Assembly: GCF_028372415.1 (NCBI RefSeq)
Contig: NC_092879.1
Coordinates: 93,892,741 to 93,956,740 of the forward strand
DNA from: Notamacropus eugenii
Taxonomy: Eukaryota > Chordata > Mammalia > Diprotodontia > Macropodidae
DNA length: 64,000 nt
Direction of reading: 5' to 3'
Position numbers and translations under genes: made by a program. Below, in pieces: positions 1 to 10,438 of this stretch (position 1 is its first letter; each line of letters opens with the position of its first letter). A model generated the notes under the pieces. The model had not been told where the DNA came from and made no database searches. It saw only the letters and a list, made by a program, of their open reading frames with translations.

Positions 1-205
1 CAAGAGGAATCAGAATTACTCAACAGAATGAAGGGGGATCAGGAAAAACTTCTTGTAGAAAGTAGCATTTTAGCTGAGACCTAAAGGAGGTCAGGGAGGT
101 CAGGAGATGAAAGAGAAGGAAGAGCATTCCAGGCAAGGGGGACAGCCAGTGGAAATGCCTGGAGTCTAGAGATGGAGTGTCACCTTCCACAGATAGTAAG
201 GAAGC
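1..205 (-). mobile_element. L2 LINE, 3' part, antisense, cut by window edge
   Basis: On the minus strand a frame reads LPGMLFLLFHLLTSLTSFRSQ then LLQEVFPDP, the C-terminal tail typical of marsupial L2 ORF2 (consensus close to PHAWNAL, then FKSQLK, then LLQEAFPDP). The copy continues beyond base 1. It is old and meets the next L2, in opposite orientation, near 210-230. Confidence 0.75.
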
Positions 206-231
206 CAAGGTCTGAGAGTGGATGGGCTAAT

Positions 232-1714
232 CTCCTTGAGAAGGCCTTCTACAATAGGTGCCTCTCCTTCCTTTCCCTCTCACTCTTTTCTCAGCTTTTT
301 GCAGTCTGGCTTCTGACGTCATCATTCAACAAGCACTGCTCTCTGCAAAGTTACTAGCAATCTCTTAATTGCTGCATCAATTTGCCAAATGGCCTTTCTC
401 CATCTTCATCCTTTGTGACCTCTCTGCAGTCGTTGATGCTGCTGACCATCCTCTTGTCCACGATAATCTTCCCTCTGCAGGTTTCCATGTCATTAAACTG
501 GCCTATCTTTCCACACCTCTTCAATCTCTTTTGCTGGGTATTCATTCAGGTCTCATTGGTTAAGTATGGGGGTCCCTCAAGGCTCTGCCCTGGGCCATCT
601 TCTCTTTGCCCTCTTTACTATTTCACTTGGTGACATCATCAGTTCCTGTAATTTCATTTAGCTTCTCTATGCAGATGATTCTCAGATCTACTTTCCCAGC
701 CCTCACCTCTGTCTCAGTCTCCATTCCAGTGTCTCCAAGTGTCTATCAGAAATCTTGAACTGGCTGTCCCTTAGATATCTTAAACTCAGCATGTCCAAAA
801 CTGAATTCATTATCTTCCCCCCCCCCCCAATATTCCCCTTTTCCTAACTTCTCTATTACTGTCTAGGGCAGGGCTTCTTAAACATTTTCCACTCAGGACC
901 CACAGTTTAAGAAGCACTGGTCTAGGGTACCCCCATCCCCACAATTATCCAAGCTCATAACCTGGGTGTCATTTCAGCCTCCTTACTCTCAGCCGCCATA
1001 TTGATTTGGTCCTCCAGTTCTGTCATCTCTACCTTTGTAACACTCCTCTGCCCCTGCTACCCCAGAGCAGGTCCTCATCACCTCTCACCAAACTATCACA
1101 ATAGCCTGCTGCTTGGTCTCTCTCTGCCTTGTCTCTCTCTGCTTGAGCCTATCTTCCACTCAGCTGCCAGGATCTTCCTGAAGTGCAGATCTGACCATGT
1201 CACTTCCCATTATCCCCATGGTCAGTAAACTCCAGTGGCTCCTTCTTACTGCCAGGATCCTTATTTGGCTTTTGAAGCGCTTTATAACCTGGCTCTTTCC
1301 TGCTTTTTAGCCTTCCTATTCCTTAGTTCTCTCCATATACCCTGTGATCATGGCATTGGGCTCCTTGCCATTCCACACACACAGTGCTCCATCTTCCTCC
1401 TCCAAGTGTTTTCATTGACTGTCCCTCATGCCCGTTCCTGTCTCCTTCCTTAACTCTTATCTCCTGGCTTCTCTGGCTTCTTTCTGGTCTCAGCTGATGT
1501 CCAGCCTTCTTTGAGAAGCCTTTACCTATCTTCCCTAACCTTAGAGACTTCCCCTGGGGAGTATTTCCATTTATCCCATCTATAGCTTGTTTGCACATGG
1601 TTGTTTGCATGTTATCTTGAAAGAGGTGGCTGGTTTTTCATCTTTCTTTGTACCCCCATCTCTTAACATGATGCTGGGCACATAGCAGGTGTTTAATAAA
1701 TGTTAGTTGGCATA
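232..1714 (+). mobile_element. L2 LINE, reverse transcriptase to 3' end
   Basis: Translation, with frame changes, gives QSGF then HHST near 303, LCDLSAVVDAADHPL near 410 (family DLSAAFDTVDH), GVPQGSALGHLLF near 570, LYADDSQIYF near 667 (the YADD catalytic box is kept), and NWLSLRYLKLSMSKTEFIIF near 758. The C-terminal region follows, then the L2 3' end ggcacatagcaggtg and aataaatg at 1680-1700. A poly-C run lies near 820-830 and a tiny hAT element sits at 869-919. Frameshifts and stops make it a dead copy, 5'-truncated before the RT. Confidence 0.85.
869..919. mobile_element. 51-bp hAT micro-element with perfect 8-bp target duplication
   Basis: The ends are near-perfect inverted repeats, CAGGGCTTCTTAAAC and GTTTAAGAAGCACTG, separated by only about 21 bp. 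GTCTAGGG flanks it at 861-868 and 920-927, an exact 8-bp duplication fitting the hAT preference nTCTAGAn. It is inserted in the L2 copy. Nothing is coded; it needed a transposase in trans. Confidence 0.85.
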
Positions 1715-2540
1715 ATATAGGGGGAGGAAGATGTAAGCAAACTGGAAAGGCAGGTCTAGACCAGGCACTTTTCATACTTTTGATTTCTAGACCACTTTCA
1801 GACAGACCCAGGAAGGCTTCCTGCCTTAGACCGTCATTCCTTTGTCCTTTGAGCCAAGGAGGGAAGGGGGGGGGGGGGGGAGAGGGCCAGACACAGGCTT
1901 CTCCTAACTTCTACTGTTGTCAAAGACCATATCGGTTCGATGTCATTAGGATCAGGAGAGTGATGCTTGCGATCTGGAGGGGAGGAGCCAGCAGTTCATT
2001 GCAAGACTTTTTTTTTTTTTTACTCCGATGCTGATGAGATTCATCAAACAGCTTGAAATGATGTCTGCCTTTATCCTGGTAAAAATTCCTAAGGCCACAG
2101 GCTAAAGGCTTTGTTCCAAACATCACTTACATTCTCTTTTTCCTTCTGGGCCCTCCCGGTCTTTGGGGTTTTTTCAGGTGCTGTGCCAGGCAATAGCAGC
2201 AATTCATCAGCAAAAAGGGTGTGAGGGCGTTACCAATTTGCCATTACCCTTCTGTCTCCTTCACTGTTGTGGGCCCAAGGCCATCCACGAACACTCCAGT
2301 TGGTAAAGAAATCTCTGTTCAAACATCACAGCTCTTCTGGAAGTGGCATCATCTTTTTCAAAGCCATTTTTAAGACAATAAGGAAATCATTAGGAGGGGA
2401 GGAGGAAAGCCTGTCAGTCAGGGGAAAAGAAGAGTTTTGGGAACAATGATGCAGCACCAACCTGCCTAGGGAGCTGTCCACACTGGAGATTAGCTGATGG
2501 AGAGGGATTACAGGCCCAGGCAGTCTTCGCCAGTGCAGAA
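1715..2540. other. Mostly unique DNA with a G15 run and a conserved-looking stretch
   Basis: No gene is seen. A 15-G run lies at 1866-1880 and a T-run near 2009-2021. From about 2020 to 2400 the sequence matches no repeat I recognise and looks like ordinary unique DNA, possibly constrained. TCTAGACC near 1755 recalls hAT target sites, but no paired ends were found. Confidence 0.45.
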
Positions 2541-2650
2541 TGCTTTGTGCTTACCCTTAGACCATGGGCAAGGCCCTTTTGCTCCCTGCGCCTCAGTTTT
2601 CTCATCTGGAAAAAGGGGGTAATGATGCCCATAGCACTTAACTAACAGGG
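2540..2650 (+). mobile_element. MIR-type SINE fragment
   Basis: It contains the MIR core order cctcagttttctcatctg then a gtaatgatg stretch, matching MIR cctcagtttcctcatctgta and its following A-rich part. The tRNA head is missing. Divergence is high, as expected for a pre-marsupial SINE. Confidence 0.6.
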
Positions 2651-2652
2651 TC

Positions 2653-2710
2653 TATAACCTATAAGGTTATAACTTTAATTGTAACCTATAACCTATAAGG
2701 TTATAACTAT
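2653..2710. repeat. Tandem duplicated near-palindrome (22-bp unit, 34-bp spacing)
   Basis: A 22-base unit beginning TATAACCTATAAGGTTATA occurs exactly at 2653-2674 and 2687-2708. Each unit is almost its own reverse complement, so either strand could form a small cruciform. I do not recognise it as a known element end. Confidence 0.7.
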
Positions 2711-2757
2711 AAAGTATACTTTGTATATCTTAAAGTGACTTTTTCTAAGAAATGTCA

Positions 2758-2975
2758 GGTTTGAGGGTGGATATGGACCAGTGATTTCATCAGTCTAGAG
2801 AATTCCCAGTGTAGAAGCCCTTTCTCAATGCGGATTAACAGCTTGGCTCTAACTGATCATCTTACAGGGTTGTGACTTCCCCAAGGTTCCACAGCTAGCA
2901 TGTCTCAGAGGTGACACTTGAACCCAGGTCTTCGGGACTCTGAAGTCAGCTCTGTTCTCTAATATACCGTGATTT
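2758..2975 (-). mobile_element. Marsupial CORE-type SINE, antisense
   Basis: Contains gttgtgacttccccaaggtt, cacagctagcatgtctcag and cttgaacccaggtcttc, the reverse complement of a tRNA-related head with its B-box region, preceded by the family's body (agagaattcccagtg). The related sense-strand copy at 6101-6330 carries the same body. Confidence 0.7.
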
Positions 2976-3360
2976 TTCTCAGAGGTGTCACGTAGGACTA
3001 TCAGGTTTTACACTGTGAATAAGCAGGAGTTCTCTTTGTGTTTTAGCTGAATACAGTTTATTTAGATACCACCCTGTCCCGATTCTTCTCCCTAATTCCC
3101 TCCTTTGGATCTATCTGAACACCTTTTCGGAAGACTCTTGAAGAGGCCCCCTGAGGCTCACCAAACAGACCACTTTCCCCCTCTTGCCCCATGAATTTCC
3201 CTGTTTTCCTCCTTTCTTGCTGTAGTCCTTCAGTTTAGAAGGTAGCCTTTGCTGCCTTGAGCTCATCTGCTGCACTACCCTTCCTGAAGCAGAGGCTTGG
3301 ATGATCCGGCACGGGCAGGAAGTTTGGAGCTACTGTAGTCCGTACCCTCCCCCCACTCAT
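2976..3360. other. No feature seen
   Basis: Mixed-composition sequence with no open frame of note and no repeat I can name. A pyrimidine-rich part lies at 3170-3260. Confidence 0.3.
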
Positions 3361-3510
3361 TGTGTATGGGAGGAAACTAAATACCAGATAGCTCAGTCAA
3401 TTTGGCTGATATTGTACAGATACTAAATGGAAGAATTGGGATATGAGCCCATGGCTTCAGACTCTAAAACCTGCTGCTATTTTTCCATTGTACCTTGCTG
3501 CCTCAGATTC
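3361..3510 (-). mobile_element. MIR/THER1-type SINE fragment, antisense
   Basis: Reads as a diverged reverse complement of the MIR tRNA-like half: a gaggaaact stretch, then gggatatgagccc where the family has gggatttgaaccc, ending in the head complement accttgctgcctc near 3492-3504. Confidence 0.5.
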
Positions 3511-4248
3511 CAGGAGGAGATTCTGTATATGTGGGTAAGGTGATGGAACAGAGAGTAGGATTTTCATTTCATTAAGCACAGGGAGACAGAAAATTTCAAG
3601 GATGCAGATCCTGTGTAAGAAAGATGGCCTCCATTCTACTGGGGGAAGGAGAGCCCCAAGAAATTTTCCTTCTGTGTTGTCGATTTTAGAAGAGGAAACT
3701 AACAAAATATGGGCATTTGAATGGAATTTCCTTGAAGGCATTTTTGTCTTTGTATCCCAAGTTCTTGGCACAGTGTCTGGCACATGGCAGCTGCAGAACT
3801 TCCTAACATCTAGCTTTGTTTTCTGGGTTCTTTCTGGGAGCCTTGCTTGTCTGCCATGACTCCCTAAGAGTGAGTAATGGTTGTCCAGTTTGGCAGGCCT
3901 CTTGAGGCTTTCTGTCAGGATCCAAATACACATCCTGCTTGCATCAGCTCACTGGATGGTTCTTTTGGGTTCCTTCAGAGTGCTCTAACAGCCATAGCTC
4001 ATTTCTGCTCTGCCAACCCTTCCTGTAGGGTCTCTTGGAGACCTGACAGTTCTGATGTGCCCTGAAGCACAAGAAATGGCTCAGCCCCCTCCCTTTTGGC
4101 TAGAGCCCCTTGCTATTCCCTGAGCTCCAGATGATCTTTGGCCTTCTGACCTCCGAGACAGATGAGGCGTCTCTACTGCAAGGGTTGGTTACCTTTTTTA
4201 GTGTTATTTGGGAAGGTCTATGGGGCTCCAACTCTGAATAATATTTTT
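3511..4248. other. Mostly unique; short L2-type tail
   Basis: At about 3735-3790 there is the L2-type 3' phrase (tgtctttgtatcccaagttc, ggcacagtgtctggcacat) in plus orientation. The remaining sequence shows nothing I recognise. The 158-codon minus-strand frame at 3457-3933 has no domain or family likeness and crosses repeat sequence, so it is not called as a gene. Confidence 0.4.
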
Positions 4249-4407
4249 TAAAGGTGGAGAGGGGAAGGCAGTGTTTTTTAGTTGGGGTTAAGTGATTTGC
4301 CCAAGGTCACACAGATAGTAAGTGTCAAGTGTCTGAGGCCGGATTTGAACTCAGCTCATCCTGACTCCAGGGCTGGTGCTCTATTCACTGTGCCACCTAG
4401 CTGCCCC
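4249..4407 (-). mobile_element. Marsupial tRNA-headed SINE, antisense, with target duplication
   Basis: The reverse complement starts ggggcagctaggtggcacag, the Pol III A-box region, followed by a B-box-like ttcaaatcc and the gtgaccttgggcaaat core. TGAATAATATTTTT at 4235-4248 and TGAATAATGTTTTT at 4408-4421 are 14-bp target duplications with one mismatch, so this copy is fairly young for the window. The long body seen at 36 kb is absent here. Confidence 0.85.
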
Positions 4408-4589
4408 TGAATAATGTTTTTGAATGTACAAAATAAAATACACAGGATTGAAAAGGAATTATATTGCTATATGGTTGTGCAAGTATTTAAAAAGAAAAAA
4501 AAAGTCCATAGAATTCCCATAAAGAACCTCTCCTCTACTGTCTCTTCAGGTTATCCTTCCTCCCTTTTGCTTCTCTGTTTTTGCAAAGG

Positions 4590-4745
4590 CTTCTGACTCA
4601 GATTTGGAGTCCTAAGCCCTGGGTTGGAGTCTCAGCCCTAGTTTTTCTTCTGCCAAATGGGCATTGTGTGCTACCTACCTCACTAGGCTTTATGAGGATC
4701 ATCTGTGAAAGCTGTTTGGGAATAGAAAGTCCTGTGCAAATGGTG
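4590..4745 (+). mobile_element. MIR SINE, plus
   Basis: Shows gactcagatttggagtccta, the tctgccaaatgggcatt core, ctacctcactaggctttatg, then a gctgtttggg and tgtgcaaatg end. The order matches MIR from head to tail with high divergence. Confidence 0.65.
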
Positions 4746-5886
4746 AAGGGTTAGTGATGGTTACAGTGGAGGTTGGGGGACAGAAGGGTGCTCCCTGCAC
4801 AAAAGGATTTGGGGGATTGGTGCCTCCATGGCTGGGCTCATTCTTCCTCCCAAACAAAAGATTGCTCTGAGGTTTGCCAATCACCTGTGCCAGCTGTTGT
4901 TTCCTGTGCCAGCCCTCCCCCTCCCCCCCAGAAGGCTGTAGCTCTCTCATTAATGTTGCATCCCTAGCCATTAGATGATGATTCACCATTCATAATGAAA
5001 ATCGATTCGGGTTTGCCGTAGATGCTTTGGAGATAATTAATGTGGGTTAATCAAAGGCCCCATGATGGAAAGTTCTTGACATTCTCCACCCCCACCCCTG
5101 CCCCCAGCTACCCCTTAAGAGTCAGGTGATAATTGTAACCGTAGCTCCTGTTCCCAAGAGTATTTTGTTTAGAACTCTCGGCTCTGGCCAAGTTGTTGGC
5201 GGGCTGGGAGTGTTTTTGGAACACCTCTGTGTGTAACTGGTGGCCTTCTCATGGGGAGCAGAAGGGATGAATGCCCCCTATTTGCCACAAGGAAGAAAAT
5301 CACCAAACTGTTGATTCCTTCCCTGGGGGTTGCTCTCCCCAAACACTGACACTAAAAAAGGTGACAAAGCCTTGCAGTAGAGAGGTCTAACCTGCATTGG
5401 GAGTTCAGAGGGAAGGGGAGGGGAAGTGATCATCTGGAGCTCAGGGACATGCCACATTTTTCTTCCTAAGGTAAGTATGGAGAGAGCAGGTTACCACCTA
5501 GATGCTCTTGATGTCTTCAGGCTCGTATGAAATGTAACACATCTTCTCTGTGCTCCAATATAGCTCTAAATTTATGACCCTATGACATTCTAGGACCCTG
5601 AACTAATTGGGAGATATGATTGCTTAACCACTGTCAACCATCTTGGGAAGACCAGCTGGAGAAGGGCAGGTAAGAGAATAGTCTATGACCTCTAGGTCCC
5701 TGAACTTGCTTTACATTTCTGGTAAAGTACTTTTAGAATATATTATTAAATGGACAGTTGGTGAACATTTGGAAAGGAAACAGTGATCTCAAAGGGTCCA
5801 TGGCTCTTCATCAAGAACATTCCTTGTGATTTTTGATTGGGTGGCTGAACCAGTAGTGGGGGTGAGGGGGCATGAGAGGCAGCAGA
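4746..5886. other. Unique block with a possible conserved element
   Basis: No repeat is recognised over most of 1.1 kb. At 4965-5065 the sequence has the texture of a conserved non-coding element, with several homeodomain-like cores (gataattaatgtgggttaat) and CpGs that survive in AT-rich context. A pyrimidine-rich CCCCACCC stretch is at 5085-5108. No coding frame is credible. Confidence 0.35.
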
Positions 5887-5894
5887 GCCTAGTG

Positions 5895-6092
5895 CAGAGA
5901 TTCTCTGGAGCCCTTTACATTCTGAACAATTATCCAGGAGTCCTCAATGTGGGGTCTCTCTGTTCATATTTACTGTGTTAGAACTTCAAACATCTTGGTA
6001 TTATGACAAAAATAATTTTGACCTCATAGACTCCCAGAAAGGGTCTTGGAAACCCTCAGGGATCACAGGGGATTACACTTTGAGAAACACTA
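5895..6092. mobile_element. hAT non-autonomous element, MER5A-like
   Basis: The left end is CAGAGATTCTCTGGAG and the right end CACTTTGAGAAACACTA, giving imperfect inverted ends of the MER5/Charlie type. GCCTAGTG (5887-5894) and GCCTAGGG (6093-6100) form an 8-bp duplication with one mismatch. It is non-coding and old. Confidence 0.75.
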
Positions 6093-6100
6093 GCCTAGGG

Positions 6101-6330
6101 GATAGGAGCCAGCACGAAGTCAGAAAGACCTAGATTTAGGTCAAATCCCTACCACACATGGCCTGAGTGAGATTGAGTAAATTCTCTAACCTCTCAGTGT
6201 CCAGGCATTTCTCTAAGGCTATAGAATGCAGATAAGCATCAGTGGAGGCAGTTTGTACAGTGGACTTATCCCTGCCACCTCCCCCCAATGAAACCACAGG
6301 CCCATGAAAAAAACCCATCTAAGCTGGAGG
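6101..6330 (+). mobile_element. Marsupial CORE-type SINE, plus
   Basis: After gtcagaaagacctagattta, the B-box-type region, come cctctcagtgtccaggcatt, ctctaaggctatagaatgca and a body ending in caatgaaaccacaggcccat. This body is the same family seen antisense at 2758-2975. It starts directly after the hAT target duplication. Confidence 0.75.
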
Positions 6331-6534
6331 AGAATGCTATAGATCTAGCTTGTCTAGATTCCCCCAAAACCTTTGTTAAAGTCTCTCATTCTTTTCTTTT
6401 GGACAAGATGGAAAGATGTAGCCTAGAGGATCATATGAGTAGGTGGCTTCAGAGGTAGGTAACCTGTAGGCCTCTGGGCATAGCTAGCAATAGTTTGATG
6501 TTAACTTAGAAAGAAGTTGCCAGTGACAGACAGA

Positions 6535-6547
6535 GAAGGAGAAAGGC

Positions 6548-6621
<74 letters not shown>

Positions 6622-6720
6622 AGAGAGAGAAGGAGGGAGAAGGAGGGAGAGAGAGAGAAGGGAGAAGGAGGGAGAAAGAGAAGGAGGGAGAGAGTACAAA
6701 GGGAAGAGAGAAGGGCACCA
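6535..6720. repeat. (GA)n microsatellite with GGAGA-type decay
   Basis: A near-pure GA tract covers about 6560-6620, followed by GAAGGAGGGAGA variants. All overlapping frames here (Ser/Leu-rich on minus, Arg/Glu-rich on plus) are products of the repeat and not genes. Confidence 0.95.
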
Positions 6721-6889
6721 AGGACAGGACCTTGAGAAACATCTGAAGTTGGGAGGGGCTGATGTGGATGACAGGGCAGCAAAGGAGACTGTGAAGGAAT
6801 GGTAGGAGGTGAAGCAGGAGAGAGAAGAGTCACAAACTCAGACGGGAGAGAACGTCCAGAAGGGATTTGTATGGTAACTGCTGGGCACA

Positions 6890-7098
6890 TGCTAAGTGAT
6901 TTCTACAAACATTATCTCATTTGATCCTGACGACCCTGCAAGGCAGGTGCATTTTATAGTTGAAGAAACTGAGGCAAGCAGAGATTAAGTGACTTGCCCA
7001 GGATCACACAGCTAGCAAATGTCTCAGGTCAAATTTGAACTCAGGTCTTTCTGACTCTAGGCCCAGTGTTCTAACCATTGCACCGCCAGCTGCCTCTA
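6890..7098 (-). mobile_element. THER1/MIR-type SINE, antisense
   Basis: Ordered phrases are attatctcatttgatcctga, gaagaaactgaggcaagcag, gtgacttgcccaggatcaca and ttgaactcaggtctttctga, ending with the head complement gccagctgcctct. The element is nearly complete. Confidence 0.8.
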
Positions 7099-7274
7099 AG
7101 AAAGGAGAGGGGATGGTCAGCACAGCAAATGCTAGAGAGAGCTTGGGAAGGCCACCACCAGATTTGGCAATTTAGACAGCACTAGTAATATCCCCAATTG
7201 ACTCTCTCTTATTGGAATTGGCTCTTCCAAAATTTCTTATTTCTTCTCAATATGTTTGCTCTCCCTGGCCCCTC

Positions 7275-7960
7275 TGTCTAGGCAGAGGCCCTCACCTCCT
7301 ACTTGCCTGAGAAAATTGAGGCTATCCATCACACACTCCCTCTGCTCCCTTGCTCCATTCTGCCAAGTCGCTCTGTATTGTGGCCCATGACCTCTTCCTT
7401 GACTCTAGTCTCTGAGGAAGAGCTGGCCCTTCCCTTTGCGATGGCCGGCTTCTACTTGGGCCCCATATCCCATCCTGGCCTGTTTCCTTCAGAAGATTGT
7501 CCTTGTAATCATTTCCTCTCTCCTTTTCATCTTTCTTTTTCTCCAACAAACCCACAGGGCTCTCCATGCAAACCCTAATCCATTCCGAAAAGCTTCACTT
7601 GCCTCTGCCTTTTCCTCAAGCTGCTGTCCAATATCTTGTCTCTCTCTCATAGCTGAACTCTCAGAACAAGTTGCCTGCAGCTATTGCCCTCCTGGACTTC
7701 CTGCGTCCTGTTCAGCCCATTGTTTTTGGACTTCCTCCCCACTTCCTGACAGATGCTCCTCTCTCTAAGGCCACAAGCTGAATCCAGTGACCTTTCCTTA
7801 CCCTGCACTTGATCTTGGTACCAGTTGACATTGCTGAACATGAAGCCTTTTCCCCGCTTCTGTGGCTTCTGTGACACTGCGTTGTCTCTTCTCTGTGCCT
7901 TCTCCGCCTCCTTGCTCGTACCATCTTCTCTCCCTTGGGACCCCATAAATGTTGCTGGCT
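7275..7960 (+). mobile_element. L2 LINE, endonuclease-RT linker and early RT
   Basis: The segment reads like the L2 ORF2 linker (gagaaaattgaggctatcca) and then the RT start, with CPISCLSLIAELSEQ near 7628, a degenerate QSGF/HHST region near 7715 (FGLPPHFLTDAPLSKA) and a short RDTAL-like piece near 7868. It is heavily decayed, with an internal loss between the linker and the later RT. The 90-120-codon frames here are fragments of this LINE. Confidence 0.65.
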
Positions 7961-8589
7961 CTGATCAGGAGCCCATGCAGGATTGTGCATGTGTCTGTCT
8001 GCCTGGGGGGTTGATCGGGGGTGAGGGGGGCAGTTTGCCTTTATTAGAAGTTTCAAAGGCTCAGCCACTGTCTGCTCCTCCCTTCCAGGCTAGAAGGCAG
8101 ACTTCAGGGAGATGCCTTTCCTGGAAGAGACCAAGCATCCATCATTTGTCACACTTCTCCCATGACCTCTATAGCTTGCCCTGAGTTAGAGCCCCTGGGC
8201 AGCTCCTATGGCTGGGTCTGGTGCCTTCCCACTCCTTTTCCACGTTCCTCTTTTTTAATCTCTTTGGTTGGGACTTTGGCCATGTAGTGAAGGGCCAGAG
8301 AATTAGCGGCTTAGGGAGCAGGCTGAAGGTGATGAATTTAGGACTCGTAGTTCTATATAACCGTTGCTTTCTTTTTTGAGTGCTGCCTTTTTTCTCTTGC
8401 TGGACGTTCCCTGCAAATGAGAGTGAGTAATAATGGTAGAGGTGGCTGGAAGTAGTAGCCGGGCAAATCAGAGGTTACTTTTTCAAATGGATGCAACCAG
8501 GAAAACTGGGCAAGAGAGATAGGAGTCTGAAGATCCTTAGGAAGTGCGTCGTATTAGAAATAGAAATATTTAGAATGCAGAGAATGAAG
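7961..8589. other. No clear feature
   Basis: Mixed unique sequence. A G-rich patch (ggggttgatcgggggtgagg) is at 8008-8027. Nothing coding or repeat-like was recognised. Confidence 0.3.
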
Positions 8590-8765
8590 AGGCCTTTGAA
8601 CTCATACCCTGGTGTGGGGTGATAGAATGAGCACCAGCTTGGGTCTGACACTTGTCTGTGTGAGGTTGCATCAATCAGTCAGAGCTCTCTGACCTCAGTT
8701 TCCTTGCCAGTAAAATGAGCGAGTTAGATTAACCACTAAGATCTCTTCTAGCTCTAAATCTGTTA
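8590..8765 (+). mobile_element. MIR SINE, plus
   Basis: Contains gctctctgacctcagtttcc, ttgccagtaaaatgagcgag and then the target-like end agatctcttctagctctaaa, in the MIR order. A separate antisense MIR3-type piece follows at about 8766-8890 (cattttacagaggatgaaac and later ttgagtctcccaac). Confidence 0.7.
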
Positions 8766-8890
8766 CCTAGTCCAATCCTCTCATTTTACAGAGGATGAAA
8801 CTGAGAACTAGGGAGGAGATGTGACTTATCTAAAGTTACCCAGGCAATTAGGGGGCCACGCTTGAGTCTCCCAACTTAAGGCTATCGCTT

Positions 8891-9344
8891 TTTGCTGTAC
8901 CCCGCCTGTGTCTCACTCTAACTCTCTGGACTGTGTTGAAATTCAACAAGCAGTCTGGGAACTGGCCCAGCATTGTCTGGAAGTTTCCATGCTCCTGAAG
9001 CTTTAGTGAGATTAGAGAGGACACTATTAGGGTTGGAGCATAGAATGTGTGGAGGCAGTAATAGCAGAGAGATCTGGGGAGAAGTAGCATCAGCTTGTTG
9101 AAGGCTTCAATCATCAGACAGATGAGTAGGAACTGCAAATACACTCAATGATTCACTCTTCTGTTCTTGGGACCCTCCACTTATCTCCCCATATACCTTC
9201 AAATTCTTAAATCAAAAATTAATAAAATAAAATTATAAAAATTATTTTAAAAGTTATTAAACAATTAAAAATTTAAAAAATTAAAATTAAATTTAAAAAA
9301 GAAATAAAATTATATAATCTCATGCAGAACTTTGACAAGGGAGG
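8891..9344. other. Unique DNA with an A/T-rich simple tract
   Basis: 9205-9320 is a degenerate AAAATTAA-type low-complexity tract. The flanking sequence matches nothing I know; the 98-codon minus-strand frame across 8848-9144 overlaps SINE sequence and is not supported. Confidence 0.4.
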
Positions 9345-9560
9345 GATAGGATTATAAATTTAGAGCTTGAAGGGACTTTAGAGGTTAGCAAGTCCAACTA
9401 TCTTATTTTAAGTTTGAGGAGACTGAGGCCCAGAGAGTATGGAAAAAAATGACTCTTTCTCTCAAAGATCTAATAACATATTGTGGCATATAGACTAGGG
9501 TTACACATGAGGGAGAATTTGAATCCAGTTCTTCTTAACTCCAAGTCCAGTATCCTATAG
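9345..9560 (-). mobile_element. MIR3-type SINE, antisense
   Basis: Begins with the diagnostic aatttagagcttgaagggac and cttagaggttagcaagtcca form, then gaggagactgaggcccagag, and ends in ttgaatccagttcttcttaa. This is the common marsupial MIR3/THER1-related layout. Confidence 0.75.
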
Positions 9561-9679
9561 AATATCAAGTAATAGACTAATTGGTGATAGCATGTCATAG
9601 CTCTTCAAAATTCTGGGATGCCTGTTATCTACATGGAATTATTCAGAACAATATGGTCCAGGTTCTATTACAAATAGTA

Positions 9680-10438
9680 GTGTACTGGAATGAGTAACTC
9701 TCTTGCTCAAGAAGCTCCAGTGACTCCCTACTGCCTCTGGGATAAAACGCAAAGTTTAGCTTGTGAAACTTTTCCCACTCTGGCTCTAGTCTACCTTTTC
9801 AGCCTCTTTCGTGGCCTTTACTGTCCAATCCACACAGCACATGCTGTCAGCTTTGGCAGGAGCTATCCTCCATGCCTGAGATGCGTTCTTTCCATCTTCC
9901 TATTTCATAGAATCCTCAGGTTTCTGAAAAACTCAGCTCAGGGGCCCCTCCTTTAGGAAGTCTATCCTGATCCCCCAAATTACTGGTGCCCTTCCCCTAG
10001 AAATTGCTGTAATGTATTTTGTATAGCACTGGACCAGGAGTCAGGAAGACCTGTGTTCCTGTGTGATCCTGGGCAGCTGTGTGACCTTGGGCAAGTCATT
10101 TAACACTAATTGCCTCAAAAAACAGATATGATTTCCAATATGGCCTTAGTTACTAGCAATATTACCTTGGTCAAGCCATTTCACCTCCTGTCTGACTCAG
10201 TTTCCTCAGCTGTAAAACGGGGATAATATAGTACTTACCTGCCAGGGTTGTTGTGAAGATCAAATGAGATAATAGACACAATGTGCTGTGCAAAAATTAA
10301 AGCATTGTTTGAAATCTAGCTATTATTACTATTACATTTTTTGTTTCTCTCCCAGAAGAATGTAATCTCTTTAAGGGATCTAAAAGCATCGAACTGAGGA
10401 CCTGGCATGTGGGCAATGCTTTTTAAATGTTGAATGAA
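9680..10438 (+). mobile_element. L2 LINE 3' end, split by a SINE
   Basis: 9680-10013 is the L2 C-terminal region (cttgctcaagaagctccagt, gactccctactgcctctggg). The last part of L2 (gaatgtaatctctttaaggg, then gacctggcatgtgggcaatg) resumes at about 10330 after a SINE. The SINE at 10014-10320 is therefore younger than this L2. Confidence 0.75.
10014..10320 (+). mobile_element. tRNA-headed marsupial SINE inserted in L2
   Basis: Carries gaccaggagtcaggaagacc, gtgaccttgggcaagtcatt, an internal repeat of the same half, then tcctcagctgtaaaacgggg, gccagggttgttgtgaagat and a short-A end. The layout is head, MIR-like core and tail; the partial duplication of the middle is unusual and may reflect two nested copies. 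Confidence 0.7.

Noticed and set aside
1753-1800. A further hAT element beginning at GTCTAGAC CAGGCAC
   Set aside because: The second TCTAGACC at about 1786 is not preceded by an inverted right end, so no element could be defined.
3457-3933. 158-codon minus-strand frame as a possible gene
   Set aside because: No domain, partly overlaps an antisense SINE fragment, no conserved-looking start or splice context.
6484-6890. Leu/Ser-rich frames on minus and Arg/Glu-rich frames on plus
   Set aside because: Products of the (GA)n microsatellite.
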